DNA from: an uncultured Opitutales bacterium
Lineage (GTDB): Bacteria; Verrucomicrobiota; Verrucomicrobiia; Opitutales; Intestinicryptomonadaceae
Direction: 5' to 3'
Length of the DNA stretch: 64,000 nt
NCBI GenBank assembly: GCA_944389885.1
Contig: CALXNZ010000007.1
Coordinates: 1 to 64,000 of the forward strand
The number at the start of each line of letters is the position of its first letter. Position 1 is the first letter of the stretch. The position numbers and the translations under genes were made by a program. This document shows, in pieces, positions 1 to 8,078 of the stretch. The notes below the pieces were generated by a model. The model ran no database searches and had not been told where the DNA came from. It worked only from the letters and a program-made list of their open reading frames with translations.

Positions 1-60
1 TTGTAGAATGCGGGGTGAAACTATGAAAGACAAATCTAAAAAATCAACCTATTCCACAAC

Positions 61-171
61 CTTTGGTGTTGACCCAATTATAGATTGAGAATCCTTGTCC
101 AATGCGGCACCTTCCATTAACTCCTACTGACTTTGGTGTTGCCCCGGCGAATCTTGCCTTCCATTTTTAAT
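61..171. repeat. Degenerate two-copy direct repeat
   Basis: Two imperfect units share three blocks in the same order. Unit A has CTTTGGTGTTG (61-71), GAATCCTTG (89-97) and CCTTCCATT (110-118). Unit B has CTTTGGTGTTG (131-141), GAATCTTG (149-156) and CCTTCCATT (157-165). The first blocks lie exactly 70 bases apart, while the interior of unit B is shorter. GTTGCCC in unit B can also pair with GGGCAAC near 172-178. No convincing coding frame runs through the region. It looks like a decayed intergenic repeat; its family is unknown to me. Confidence 0.4.
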
Positions 172-181
172 GGGCAACCCC

Positions 182-224
182 CAAAACAAAAAACCGCAAT
201 CCCTTTATTTGTGAGGAATTGCGG
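182..224 (-). terminator. Rho-independent terminator of tRNA-Ile2
   Basis: Read on the minus strand, CCGCAAT and ATTGCGG (224-218 and 200-194) form a 7-bp stem. It is followed directly by a run of T residues (TTTTTTGTTTT). It lies 13 bases beyond the 3' end of the tRNA on the same strand. Confidence 0.65.
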
Positions 225-236
225 ATTTAAAAAAAG

Positions 237-309
237 TGGGCCGGGAGGGGATTGAACCCCCGACCAAGCGATTATGAGTCGCCTGCTCTAACCCCTGAGC
301 TACCGGCCC
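237..309 (-). tRNA. ileX: tRNA-Ile2 (CAU anticodon, lysidine type)
   Basis: On the minus strand the 73-base sequence folds as a tRNA with a 7-bp acceptor stem (GGGCCGG/CCGGCCC) and discriminator A. The anticodon loop is CTCATAA, giving CAT. The stretch from the D-arm to the variable loop (AGAGCAGGCGACTCATAATC) matches the E. coli minor isoleucine tRNA as I know it, not elongator or initiator Met tRNAs. It should therefore be modified by TilS to read AUA. CCA is not encoded. Heavy AUA use in the surrounding genes makes this tRNA functionally important here. Confidence 0.9.
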
Positions 310-451
310 TTTTAATGAGTCGAGAAAAGTCGCATTTTATATCGAATATGGCAAGTATTTTTTTTAAAATTTTTATTTTATGTTGAAGAAGCGCTCTTTT
401 TTATTTTGATAGGTTGACATAATCCATTCAATATTCAATAAAAGTCGGCCA

Positions 452-2086
452 ATGCAAGACAGATTGTTTGACATGGGCTATGAAGTCTTTGCCCAGCGTA
501 GAGAGCTTCATTATTCTCTCGCCTATGCAATAGCGGACGGATTGTGCCGTTGCGCGCAAAAACGCGTGCTCTGCGACTTCAGCAATAATGTCGCCTGTTA
601 TACGGGCAGCGAATTGCTTTCGGCGTCTATTCTCTTATCAAGAGAGCTAAGGCGCCTTGTGGGCAATTCCGGAAGGGTTGGAGTGGTGATTCCTCCGTCG
701 TATTTGGCGAATGTCTGCAATTATGCTTGTGTCTTTGCCGGATTGACCCCCGTAAATCTAAATTTTACCCTGGGAAAAAGCGCGGCCCAGAGTTGCTTTA
801 AAACGGCGGGTATAAGATATGTGTTGTCGTCTGCGGACATCGCCGCAAAAATATCAAAGGCCAATCCCAATTTCCCATGGGCGGAAAATTTTATAGATGC
901 CGCGCAATTTCTGGCATCCGCGCCGCGTTCGGATTTTGACGCAGTAGCCGATTCGGCATCTCGCGGCTCCGATTTCTTTGTCGAGAAATACGGCATTGAA
1001 AAAACCTCCGATCCTCTCGCGGAAGGCACTCTTATCTTTACCAGCGGAAGCGAGGGCGATCCAAAGGCCGCCGTATTGACGCAGCGCAATATCATAGCAA
1101 ACTGCCTGCAGTCGCATGTGAGCAAGTTGTTTGACGACGAATCCGATATAATGCTTGGGAACCTTCCGGTGTTCCACAGCTTTGGATTGCTCTTTGAGGT
1201 GTGGTATTTGGCGATTTTCGGGCTGGAAATCGTCATGCAAAACAGCCCCCTCGACATAAAAAATAATATACGCGCCATACGCGAGCGCAAGGCTACTGCG
1301 ATAATCGCCACGCCGACCTTCCTTAGAGCCTATATGAAACACGCCAGCGCGGAGGATTTGTCGTCTTTGCGCAAAGTAATTGCCGGCGCCGAAAAAACTC
1401 CGGCCGCGTTTGAAGAACTTTGGAATAAGAAATTCGGGCGCTCGTATTGCGAAGGATATGGGTTGACGGAAGCGTCGCCGATAGTGGGGGTGAATCTACC
1501 TAATGCCGACTACGGATATTTTTCTACGGGAACGCGCAAAGGTTCAATAGGAAAGCTTTATGTGGGAATGCAGGCCCGCATATTGTCCCCGGAAACCCTC
1601 ACTCCCATGCCCTTCGGAGAAAGGGGGCTTTTAGCCTTGCGCGGGCCCAACGTGTTTGCGGGATACCTCAACAATCCCTCCGCTACGGCAAAGGCTCTCC
1701 ACGGAGATTGGCTCGTCACGGGAGATTTGTCCAGAATAGATTCCGAAGGGTTCATATTTATTGAAGGCAGGCTCTCGCGCTTCTCAAAAATAGGCGGCGA
1801 AATGGTCCCGCATACCACTGTGGAGGCCGTTCTAAACGCCGAACTCGGATTCGCCGGCAGCGACGTTCCGAAAATCGCCATATCGTCGAGAATCGATGAG
1901 GGAAAGGGCGAGGCTCTCGTTTTATTGTCAACGGTGGAACTGTCTCTGGCGGCAGCTAAAGACGCCCTCAGGCGCGCCGGAATTAGCAATCTATGGCACC
2001 CAAAATATATGGTGCTTGTGGACGAAATCCCTCATTTGGCAAGCGGCAAACTTGACCTGAAAAAAATGGCGGAACTCGCAAAGTGA
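452..2086 (+). CDS. Acyl-ACP/acyl-CoA synthetase, AMP-binding (Aas C-terminal-like)
   Basis: The 544-residue protein is an adenylate-forming enzyme. It has the P-loop-like motif TSGSEGDPK (about residues 197-205), the YGLTEASP motif (about 336), TGDLSRID (about 422) and the C-terminal lysine region ending SGKLDLKKM. It most resembles the ligase half of 2-acylglycerophosphoethanolamine acyltransferase (Aas), which activates fatty acids on ACP for lysophospholipid re-acylation. No PlsC acyltransferase domain is fused to it. The protein has no signal peptide and should act at the cytoplasmic face. The ATG lacks a clear ribosome site. A TTGACA at 414-419 may belong to its promoter, but the -10 is poor. 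The precise acyl substrate is inferred. Confidence 0.8.
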   Translation: MQDRLFDMGYEVFAQRRELHYSLAYAIADGLCRCAQKRVLCDFSNNVACYTGSELLSASILLSRELRRLVGNSGRVGVVIPPSYLANVCNYACVFAGLTPVNLNFTLGKSAAQSCFKTAGIRYVLSSADIAAKISKANPNFPWAENFIDAAQFLASAPRSDFDAVADSASRGSDFFVEKYGIEKTSDPLAEGTLIFTSGSEGDPKAAVLTQRNIIANCLQSHVSKLFDDESDIMLGNLPVFHSFGLLFEVWYLAIFGLEIVMQNSPLDIKNNIRAIRERKATAIIATPTFLRAYMKHASAEDLSSLRKVIAGAEKTPAAFEELWNKKFGRSYCEGYGLTEASPIVGVNLPNADYGYFSTGTRKGSIGKLYVGMQARILSPETLTPMPFGERGLLALRGPNVFAGYLNNPSATAKALHGDWLVTGDLSRIDSEGFIFIEGRLSRFSKIGGEMVPHTTVEAVLNAELGFAGSDVPKIAISSRIDEGKGEALVLLSTVELSLAAAKDALRRAGISNLWHPKYMVLVDEIPHLASGKLDLKKMAELAK

Positions 2087-2173
2087 CACCATAGAACTCC
2101 TTATAAATCCTCAATCTTCAAAAACTTTGCGTTTTAAGAAGGGAAAACTCTCGCGGAAAATCCTAAAATAAGC

Positions 2174-2878
2174 TCAATTTGCGGTGGGCACTAAAGATTC
2201 TTCGTAGGATTTTTCCTTTTTTTCTTCGGGGCGCTTCGGAAGATTCATCTTCTCCCTTTCCGCTTCCGTAAGAGGCGCAATGGAGTATTCCTTTTGAGTT
2301 CCGGATTTTGGCGCGGGATCGAAGGGGAGGTCTATCTTTGAGGCCATTGCTATTACTTCTTCGCCGTTTTTCCCATCGAGCTTTTTGCGCAATACGGATT
2401 CGTCCTCCTTGTTTTGTTTTGCGTCGAACATCAGCTTTGCAATCGCCTCTGAAAATGCGGGTTGCAAATCCTCCGGAAGAGATATCATCACAAGGCTTAT
2501 GCTTTTGCCGAATTTCTCGGGAGTGCTGCCGTCGAGTATTTTTGAGTGCTGCTTTATATAAGGCGTCATGCGGCGAGCCGTGGCTATAATCTCGTCGGCC
2601 GTCTTTCCGTCGAGTATATCCTTAAGCTTTCCGAATTTCGTCTCGCCGTCCCTCTGCTGCATCATGACTCCTATTATTGCCATTGCCGAGGAAAACTTTT
2701 GTTGATCGGTGTCATCGAGCGCCATCAGCATCTTGAAAAAACTTTGCTGCATCTTTTCTTCGCTTGAAGCGTCAAGGCGCAAAACTTCTTTCTTGGCCGT
2801 TCCTTCAAGAATCGACCCAGCAAATACGGTTGCGGCCGCCAATAATATGCGAAGTATTTTTGCAAAAGATCTTCTCAT
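2174..2878 (-). CDS. Secreted protein with duplicated helical domain (DUF6694-like)
   Basis: This 234-residue protein has an N-terminal signal sequence (hydrophobic residues about 8-25) and two copies of one domain. Copy one runs from LDASSEEKMQQSF to LDGKTADEIIATA; copy two runs from LDGSTPEKFGKSI to LDGKNGEEVIAMA. The recurring LDGK-(T/N)-x-(D/E)-E-(I/V)-I-A-x-A ending reminds me of the small DUF6694 lipoproteins, but there is no lipobox cysteine. The tail is charged and low in complexity. The gene is convergent with the synthetase to its left and divergent from the HAD gene. Function is unknown; a periplasmic location is inferred. Confidence 0.6.
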   Translation of the reverse strand: MRRSFAKILRILLAAATVFAGSILEGTAKKEVLRLDASSEEKMQQSFFKMLMALDDTDQQKFSSAMAIIGVMMQQRDGETKFGKLKDILDGKTADEIIATARRMTPYIKQHSKILDGSTPEKFGKSISLVMISLPEDLQPAFSEAIAKLMFDAKQNKEDESVLRKKLDGKNGEEVIAMASKIDLPFDPAPKSGTQKEYSIAPLTEAEREKMNLPKRPEEKKEKSYEESLVPTAN

Positions 2879-3059
2879 AATGCTATATTTCGACCCATAG
2901 TTTCGGCCGCAATTTTGTCGAGTTTTTTATTTTACAAGGGCTATTCATGCTTTATCATAAAGTCCGACAATGAATCCTCATCACAATTTAAAATTCCGAA
3001 CGGAGAGGAATACTTTGAAAGAACCTAAGAGCGGCGTCCACATGGCGCGCGGAGATTTT

Positions 3060-3887
3060 ATGGCGCGCCTCTCAAAACTTAAACATGTAGCCCTCGATAT
3101 GGACGGCACCATATATAAGGGCGGAACTCTTTTCCCGTACACCATAGATTTCCTAAAAAAATTGCGCAGGCTTGGAGTCCACTACTCATTTTTGACAAAC
3201 AATCCTTCCAAAAGTATCGACGCCTATATAAAAAATCTTGAAAAGCGCGGCATCGAAGCCGAACGCGAAGAGATATATAATTCCACATTGGCAACAATAG
3301 ACTTCTTGAAGGCGAAGCGCCCGGAGATAAAAAAAATATTTCTATTGGGAACTCCGAGCATGATAGAGGAATTTGAACGCGCTGGATACATATCCGCAAA
3401 AGACGATCCCCGCGACGTCCCCGATGCGGTTATTGTCGCGTTCGATATGTCCCTCACATATCCGCGACTTTGCAGGGCCAGCTGGTGGGTGAAAAAAGGA
3501 ATACCGTATTTTGCGACAAATCCCGATAAAATTTGCCCAACAGACCAGGAGCTTATCCTTCCCGATTGCGCTTCAATATGCGCTTGCGTCGAAACCGCGA
3601 CAGGGCGCAAGCCGGATATAGTCTTCGGCAAGCCCGATCCAAGTATGCTCACTGGAATAATAGGACGAAACAATTACACTCCAGAAGAAGTCGCCATGGT
3701 GGGGGACAGAATCTATACCGACCTCATGACAGCCCATAATGCGGGAACTCTCGGAGTTCTCGTCCTCACCGGAGAGGCGACTCTTGCCGACGCGAAGGCG
3801 GCGAATCCCCCTATTGATCTTGTCGTCGACAGCATTGAAGTTCTTGGAAATTTGATAGAGGAAACCCGGATATTTAAAAATGAATAG
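3060..3887 (+). CDS. HAD-IIA family phosphatase (NagD/phosphoglycolate type)
   Basis: HAD motif I is DMDGT (Asp13/Asp15 from this start). FLTNN provides the motif II Thr, FGKPDP the motif III Lys, and MVGDRIYTDL the acidic motif IV. The cap and core arrangement matches class IIA HADs (NagD, PGP, p-nitrophenyl phosphatase), which hydrolyse small phosphomonoesters. I chose the ATG at 3060 because GGAG lies 5-8 bases upstream and only a short lead-in precedes the first strand. An in-frame TTG at 3015 behind GGAGAGG and the ATG at 2970 are alternatives. It overlaps glpD by 8 bases, so the two are probably co-translated, suggesting glycerol phosphate or related C2/C3 phosphates as substrate. Confidence 0.82.
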   Translation: MARLSKLKHVALDMDGTIYKGGTLFPYTIDFLKKLRRLGVHYSFLTNNPSKSIDAYIKNLEKRGIEAEREEIYNSTLATIDFLKAKRPEIKKIFLLGTPSMIEEFERAGYISAKDDPRDVPDAVIVAFDMSLTYPRLCRASWWVKKGIPYFATNPDKICPTDQELILPDCASICACVETATGRKPDIVFGKPDPSMLTGIIGRNNYTPEEVAMVGDRIYTDLMTAHNAGTLGVLVLTGEATLADAKAANPPIDLVVDSIEVLGNLIEETRIFKNE

Positions 3888-5424
3888 AAAAAACCTAATA
3901 GATAAAATCGCTTCAACCCCCCTCTGGGACGTGATTATAATAGGAGGGGGCGCAACCGGACTTGGGGCTGCCGTTGACTCCGCGGCGCGCGGATTTAAAA
4001 CGCTTCTTCTCGAACAAGCCGATTTCGCAAAATCTACGTCGTCCCGCAGCACAAAACTTGTTCATGGAGGTGTGCGCTACCTACAACAGGGCGATGTTGG
4101 CATGGTTGTTGAGGCTCTGCGCGAACGCGGCAGAATGTTGCGCAATTGCCCGCATCTTGTAAAGGATATGCGCTTTATAATAGGAAATTATCGCTGGTGG
4201 GAAATGCCGTTCTATTCCATAGGCCTCACCATGTACGATGTCCTCGCCGGAAAACTCGGATTTGGGCGCAGCCTGCCTATGTCGAAATCCTCCGTGCTCA
4301 AGGAGCTGCCAGGAATAAACCGCGACGGCCTTTACGGAGGGGTAGTATATCATGACGGGCAGTTTGACGATTCCCGCATGGCAGTCACTTTGGCCCTTAC
4401 CGCAGACGATCTTGGCGCGGTATGCCTCAACTATTTTAAAGTTGAATCCCTATTGAAACAAGACGGAAAAATTTGCGGAGTTAGGGCGGCCGATAAGGTC
4501 GGCGGAACGGAATACGAACTAAAGGGAAAAGTGGTTGTGAACTGCACTGGGGTGTTTGTTGACGATATAATGGTTATGGACGCCCCTGAGTCCCGCAAAA
4601 AAGTAAGGCCGAGCCAAGGCGTACACCTTGTCGTAGATTCGTCTTTCCTCGGCGGTGATTCCGCCCTAATGATTCCCAAAACAAAAGACGGGCGCGTGCT
4701 CTTTGGCGTGCCGTGGCATGGGAAAGCCGTTCTCGGAACTACGGACACTCCTCTCGAATCCTCCTCTCTGGAGCCGCGGGCCCTCGACGAGGAAATAGAT
4801 TTTATTCTCGACCAGGCCGGGCAATATTTGGCAAAAAAACCTTCTCGCGCGGACGTGCTCTCCGTCTTTGCCGGCCTTCGCCCTCTCGCAGCCCCGCAAA
4901 ACGAATCGGAAAGCAAAAAGACAAAAGAGATTTCCAGAAGCCATAAGATTTATACTTCCAAATCTGGATTATTGTCAATTACCGGGGGCAAATGGACAAC
5001 TTATCGCGTAATGGCGGAGGAAGTCATAAATGCGGCCATAAAAATTGCCGGCCTTGAATTTCGCCCTTCCATTACGAAGGATATGAAATTGCACGGATAT
5101 AAAAAGGATGTGGATCGCTCGAAATGGAGCTATGTTTACGGTTCCGATGCCGAAGAAATAGAAAAGCTTGGAAATGCGCCTTTGTCTGACGAATATACGT
5201 TTACCGACGGACAGGTAATCTGGGCCGTGCGCAATGAGCAGGCTGTGACGGTGGAAGACGTTTTGGCCCGCAGGGTGAGGGCCTTGTTCCTCGACGCCAG
5301 ATTCGCCATTAAAATTGCCCCGAAAGTCGCCGAAATTATGGCAAAGGAATTAGGCAAAGACGAAGCCTGGCAGAGCCAGCAGGTTGATGCATTCTCACAG
5401 CTTGCGCAAGGCTATATCCTTTAG
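3880..5424 (+). CDS. glpD: FAD-dependent glycerol-3-phosphate dehydrogenase
   Basis: The 514-residue protein has the Rossmann FAD motif GGGATG (residues 22-27), followed by the family signature STSSRSTKLVHGGVRYLQ. Later come the DAO core (GTTDTP, ITGGKWTTYR) and the C-terminal four-helix cap (IWAVRNEQAVTVEDVLARR). It oxidises sn-glycerol 3-phosphate to dihydroxyacetone phosphate and passes electrons to quinones at the inner membrane. Length is normal for the family. The start overlaps the upstream HAD gene, the best evidence that phosphatase and dehydrogenase work on linked substrates. No glpK or glpF is in the window. Confidence 0.92.
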   Translation: MNRKNLIDKIASTPLWDVIIIGGGATGLGAAVDSAARGFKTLLLEQADFAKSTSSRSTKLVHGGVRYLQQGDVGMVVEALRERGRMLRNCPHLVKDMRFIIGNYRWWEMPFYSIGLTMYDVLAGKLGFGRSLPMSKSSVLKELPGINRDGLYGGVVYHDGQFDDSRMAVTLALTADDLGAVCLNYFKVESLLKQDGKICGVRAADKVGGTEYELKGKVVVNCTGVFVDDIMVMDAPESRKKVRPSQGVHLVVDSSFLGGDSALMIPKTKDGRVLFGVPWHGKAVLGTTDTPLESSSLEPRALDEEIDFILDQAGQYLAKKPSRADVLSVFAGLRPLAAPQNESESKKTKEISRSHKIYTSKSGLLSITGGKWTTYRVMAEEVINAAIKIAGLEFRPSITKDMKLHGYKKDVDRSKWSYVYGSDAEEIEKLGNAPLSDEYTFTDGQVIWAVRNEQAVTVEDVLARRVRALFLDARFAIKIAPKVAEIMAKELGKDEAWQSQQVDAFSQLAQGYIL

Positions 5425-5583
5425 CTTTATCATCTATGCCAAGATCTTCACGCGCCTTTTGGATTGAGAGGCGGCATAGGTGTATAGGCGCGCATTTTGA
5501 GCATCTATTCGGCTCGGCGTAAAACTTTTTATCCGCCATGCGGAATCTTGCGCGGGCGAGCGACCGCCCATTATTAGGCCTGC

Positions 5584-6240
5584 TTATTTTGTATTCTTTA
5601 CAGACTCAAGGAGAGATTGGGTATTTCTAAAAAATTCTGTTCCGGCGACGATTGTGTCGGCTCCGGCCCGAATTATCTCTGAAACATTTGCGGCTGTAAT
5701 CCCCCCGTCAACTTCTATGCGGAAATTAAGTTTTGATTCCTCGCGCATTTTTGCGAGAGCGGATATTTTCGATAGGACGGAAGCGTCGAATTTTTGTCCG
5801 CCGAATCCCGGTTGCACCCCCATTATCAGAATTAGGTCGACAAGCGGGAGGTATGGGGCTGCCGCTCCTTCAGGCGTTTTTGGATTTAAAACAACGCCCG
5901 CCTTCTTTCCTAAAAGATGTATTTCCTGAAGAGTGGCTTCGACGGGATAATCGGGTTCCACATGTATTGAAATCAGATTGGCCCCGGATTTTGAAAACGC
6001 GTCTATGTAGAGATGCGGATTGTCCAGCATCAAATGGACGTCGTAGAACATTTCCGGGAATTTTCCGCTGAGAGACTTTACAATGCCGGGCCCGAAAGAG
6101 AGATTGGGCACAAAATGCCCGTCCATAATATCTACATGAACCCAGGACAACCCTGCGGCTTTTATTTTATCAACGGAATCTGCGAGGGCGGAATGGTCCC
6201 CGCCGAGTATAGATGGAGCTATTTCTATAGAATTTACCAT
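5584..6240 (-). CDS. rpe: Ribulose-phosphate 3-epimerase
   Basis: A 218-residue TIM barrel carries the family signatures HVDIMDGHFVPN (residues 35-46, metal ligand His35 and catalytic Asp37), FYDVHLML (metal ligand His) and EVDGGI (second catalytic Asp). It interconverts ribulose 5-phosphate and xylulose 5-phosphate in the pentose phosphate pathway. It is the last gene of the minus-strand envelope operon and overlaps the lptE-like gene by 7 bases. Being carried there may simply reflect translational coupling. About 160 bases without a gene separate it from the convergent glpD; I see only weak GC-rich inverted repeats there. Confidence 0.95.
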   Translation of the reverse strand: MVNSIEIAPSILGGDHSALADSVDKIKAAGLSWVHVDIMDGHFVPNLSFGPGIVKSLSGKFPEMFYDVHLMLDNPHLYIDAFSKSGANLISIHVEPDYPVEATLQEIHLLGKKAGVVLNPKTPEGAAAPYLPLVDLILIMGVQPGFGGQKFDASVLSKISALAKMREESKLNFRIEVDGGITAANVSEIIRAGADTIVAGTEFFRNTQSLLESVKNTK

Positions 6241-6749
6241 ATTCCGATTACGGCGTCTTTGACTCTATCGCCCAATTCCCGCATTATGATGGGCATATTC
6301 TGATATTCGTCGCCTATGAGATTGTTTTGGTCGCCGAGATAAATATCGGTTGAGGCCTTTACTTTTCTGTTCTTAAATATAATTTCGCCGTTTGCCCTCT
6401 TTAGGGTGCACTCGGCTTCGGCCGTGACGCGGTATGCCGCAGCGAGGGCGGTGTCGTTGCGGTTGGAGGCTATCGGCGTTTTTTCATAGTCGACAATCAC
6501 CGTTGATAATGTTGCTTGAGCTTCCGCTTTGTTTGATATGCTAATGCCGGGGCATTGCATCAATGCGTTTGAAATTGCATTGGTCAGCAAAGCGGCCGAC
6601 TGGGGCGCATAGGAATTGTTTCGCACGGGCTCGACATATACGGACGAGAACGGAAGCTTTGTCGGAGTTCCGGCAAGCCTGTAATTTGAGCAACCGCAAG
6701 CCAAAAAGGCCAGCATCGCAAATGGCAGCAGTTTTATGAATTGAATCAT
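6234..6749 (-). CDS. lptE: LptE-like outer-membrane lipoprotein
   Basis: The 171-residue protein starts with a lipoprotein signal peptide ending in LACGC (lipidated Cys20). The mature part, beginning SNYRLAGTPTKLPFSSVYVE, has the pattern of LPS-assembly lipoprotein LptE: an opening beta strand, then pairs of helices and strands, with a conserved-looking RVTAEAECTL strand. LptE plugs and assembles LptD, the LPS translocon. Identification comes from fold-level resemblance and its position directly after a BamD-like gene, not from strong motifs. The ATG is 5 bases downstream of the bamD-like stop. Confidence 0.7.
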   Translation of the reverse strand: MIQFIKLLPFAMLAFLACGCSNYRLAGTPTKLPFSSVYVEPVRNNSYAPQSAALLTNAISNALMQCPGISISNKAEAQATLSTVIVDYEKTPIASNRNDTALAAAYRVTAEAECTLKRANGEIIFKNRKVKASTDIYLGDQNNLIGDEYQNMPIIMRELGDRVKDAVIGIW

Positions 6750-6754
6750 GACTC

Positions 6755-8020
6755 TTATTCCTCAGAATTCACCCATTGGTAGAATCCGTCTTCAAATAGA
6801 TAGTCGTCCAATCCCTCTCCATAGATTGGGGCAAATCCTTCGTACGATTCGACCGAACCGTCGGGCATAATCTTCTCTCCGACAACCGCTCCCGGCGTCT
6901 CCAGGAAAGTATCGACGCTCATTACCTCAAACTCTTCGGAATTTAAGTCTTCAATGCGCGTTTCGTCTTCAAATTGGTCGAGAGTCGGCTTTTCGTATCT
7001 GCCCCAGAACCAATCGTACGGGGTCATGGGGGCCAACTCTCCCCTTGCTATTTTCTTTAATTGGACTTCCGCTTCGGCGGCGGCCGGAGTATCCGGGCCC
7101 AGTGTTATGGTCTCGTTATAAAATATAGATGCGGCGAGGTCGTTATTGCGGTAGTAGTAATAAAAATCTCCCATGACGAGCCTGCTGCGGGCGAGCGTGT
7201 CGCGCATTGATTCCAGCCCCTCTTCGGCGTTGGCAACTTCGGCTTCCTGGGGAAATAGGGTGAGGTAGTCCTGATAAAAGCTTATAGCGTTTCTCGTGGG
7301 CGACTGGTCGTATTCAGGCCCCTCCACAAGATTGCGGTAAATCTTTGCCATTTGCATATAGGCGTCGGGGGCAAACATGCTGTTGGGATACGAATTTATC
7401 AAGCGGTCGAGGGCGTCAAAGGCTACTTCAAATTTGTCCTCCTGCTCTCCTATAAGAGCTATGTTCATTAACGCTATCGGGGCGTAGTCGCTATATGGAG
7501 CGTTCTGAATTACGCTCTCGTAAATCTTTATGGCGTCGTTGTAATCCGAAAACCATGGAAACCAGCCCCAAAGATACGGGGTGGCTCCGCTCTGTATTGT
7601 GGACGCCACATTGTATTCGGCTCCTATCACCGAATCGAAACGAGGATAGTCCGGATAGCGTTTTACTATCTCTTGCAAGGATTCGTACGCGTTCCAGAAC
7701 TGGCCGCGCGACAAATATACTTTTGACAGTTGAAAGTAGGCCTCAGGGGCAAATATTGAATCTGGATAGTCGCGTACAACTGTTTGATAGTATCCCAGCG
7801 CGAGCCAATTGTCACCCTCGTCTTGGGCCTTTTTACCCTCGTTCATCGCCTCAAGGGCGTTTTTGACATTTACGGCTTCGCCGAGTACGTTTGCCAATAC
7901 GCCTCCTTCGACTACCCAACCCCTGTCGGGAGTCCACACCAAATCGGCGCGCGCCGCGCAGCAAAATGCGGCTGCCAATAGCGCAAACGTCAGTGACTTT
8001 ATAAAACCACTAATTCTCAT
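6755..8020 (-). CDS. bamD: BamD-like TPR outer-membrane assembly protein
   Basis: About 421 residues with a signal peptide ending ARADLVW, then tetratricopeptide-like helices. Repeats such as DNWLALGYYQTVVRDYPDS, GQFWNAYESLQEIVKRYPD and FEVAFDALDRLINSYPNS are typical of BamD/YfiO. BamD recruits beta-barrel substrates to BamA. It is longer than E. coli BamD (about 245) because of an acidic C-terminal region with no recognised domain. There is no lipobox, unlike classical BamD, so it may be a soluble periplasmic relative. I start at the ATG at 8020; the frame is open to a TTG 6 bases further upstream. It lies between a TonB-position protein and lptE in one operon. Confidence 0.68.
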   Translation of the reverse strand: MRISGFIKSLTFALLAAAFCCAARADLVWTPDRGWVVEGGVLANVLGEAVNVKNALEAMNEGKKAQDEGDNWLALGYYQTVVRDYPDSIFAPEAYFQLSKVYLSRGQFWNAYESLQEIVKRYPDYPRFDSVIGAEYNVASTIQSGATPYLWGWFPWFSDYNDAIKIYESVIQNAPYSDYAPIALMNIALIGEQEDKFEVAFDALDRLINSYPNSMFAPDAYMQMAKIYRNLVEGPEYDQSPTRNAISFYQDYLTLFPQEAEVANAEEGLESMRDTLARSRLVMGDFYYYYRNNDLAASIFYNETITLGPDTPAAAEAEVQLKKIARGELAPMTPYDWFWGRYEKPTLDQFEDETRIEDLNSEEFEVMSVDTFLETPGAVVGEKIMPDGSVESYEGFAPIYGEGLDDYLFEDGFYQWVNSEE

Positions 8021-8078
8021 GTTCAAAAAGTATTACAATAGAAGCATGGCGTCATTAGCAACCAAAAAACGCACGGAC

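Noticed and set aside
1-236. A CRISPR array or attachment site suggested by the repeats
   Set aside because: Only two imperfect units of unequal internal spacing; no tRNA 3'-end duplication was found.
5336-5539. A 67-codon minus-strand frame with a CSKC...C pattern after glpD
   Set aside because: It overlaps the conserved 3' end of glpD and its cysteine pattern is incomplete; no ribosome site is convincing.
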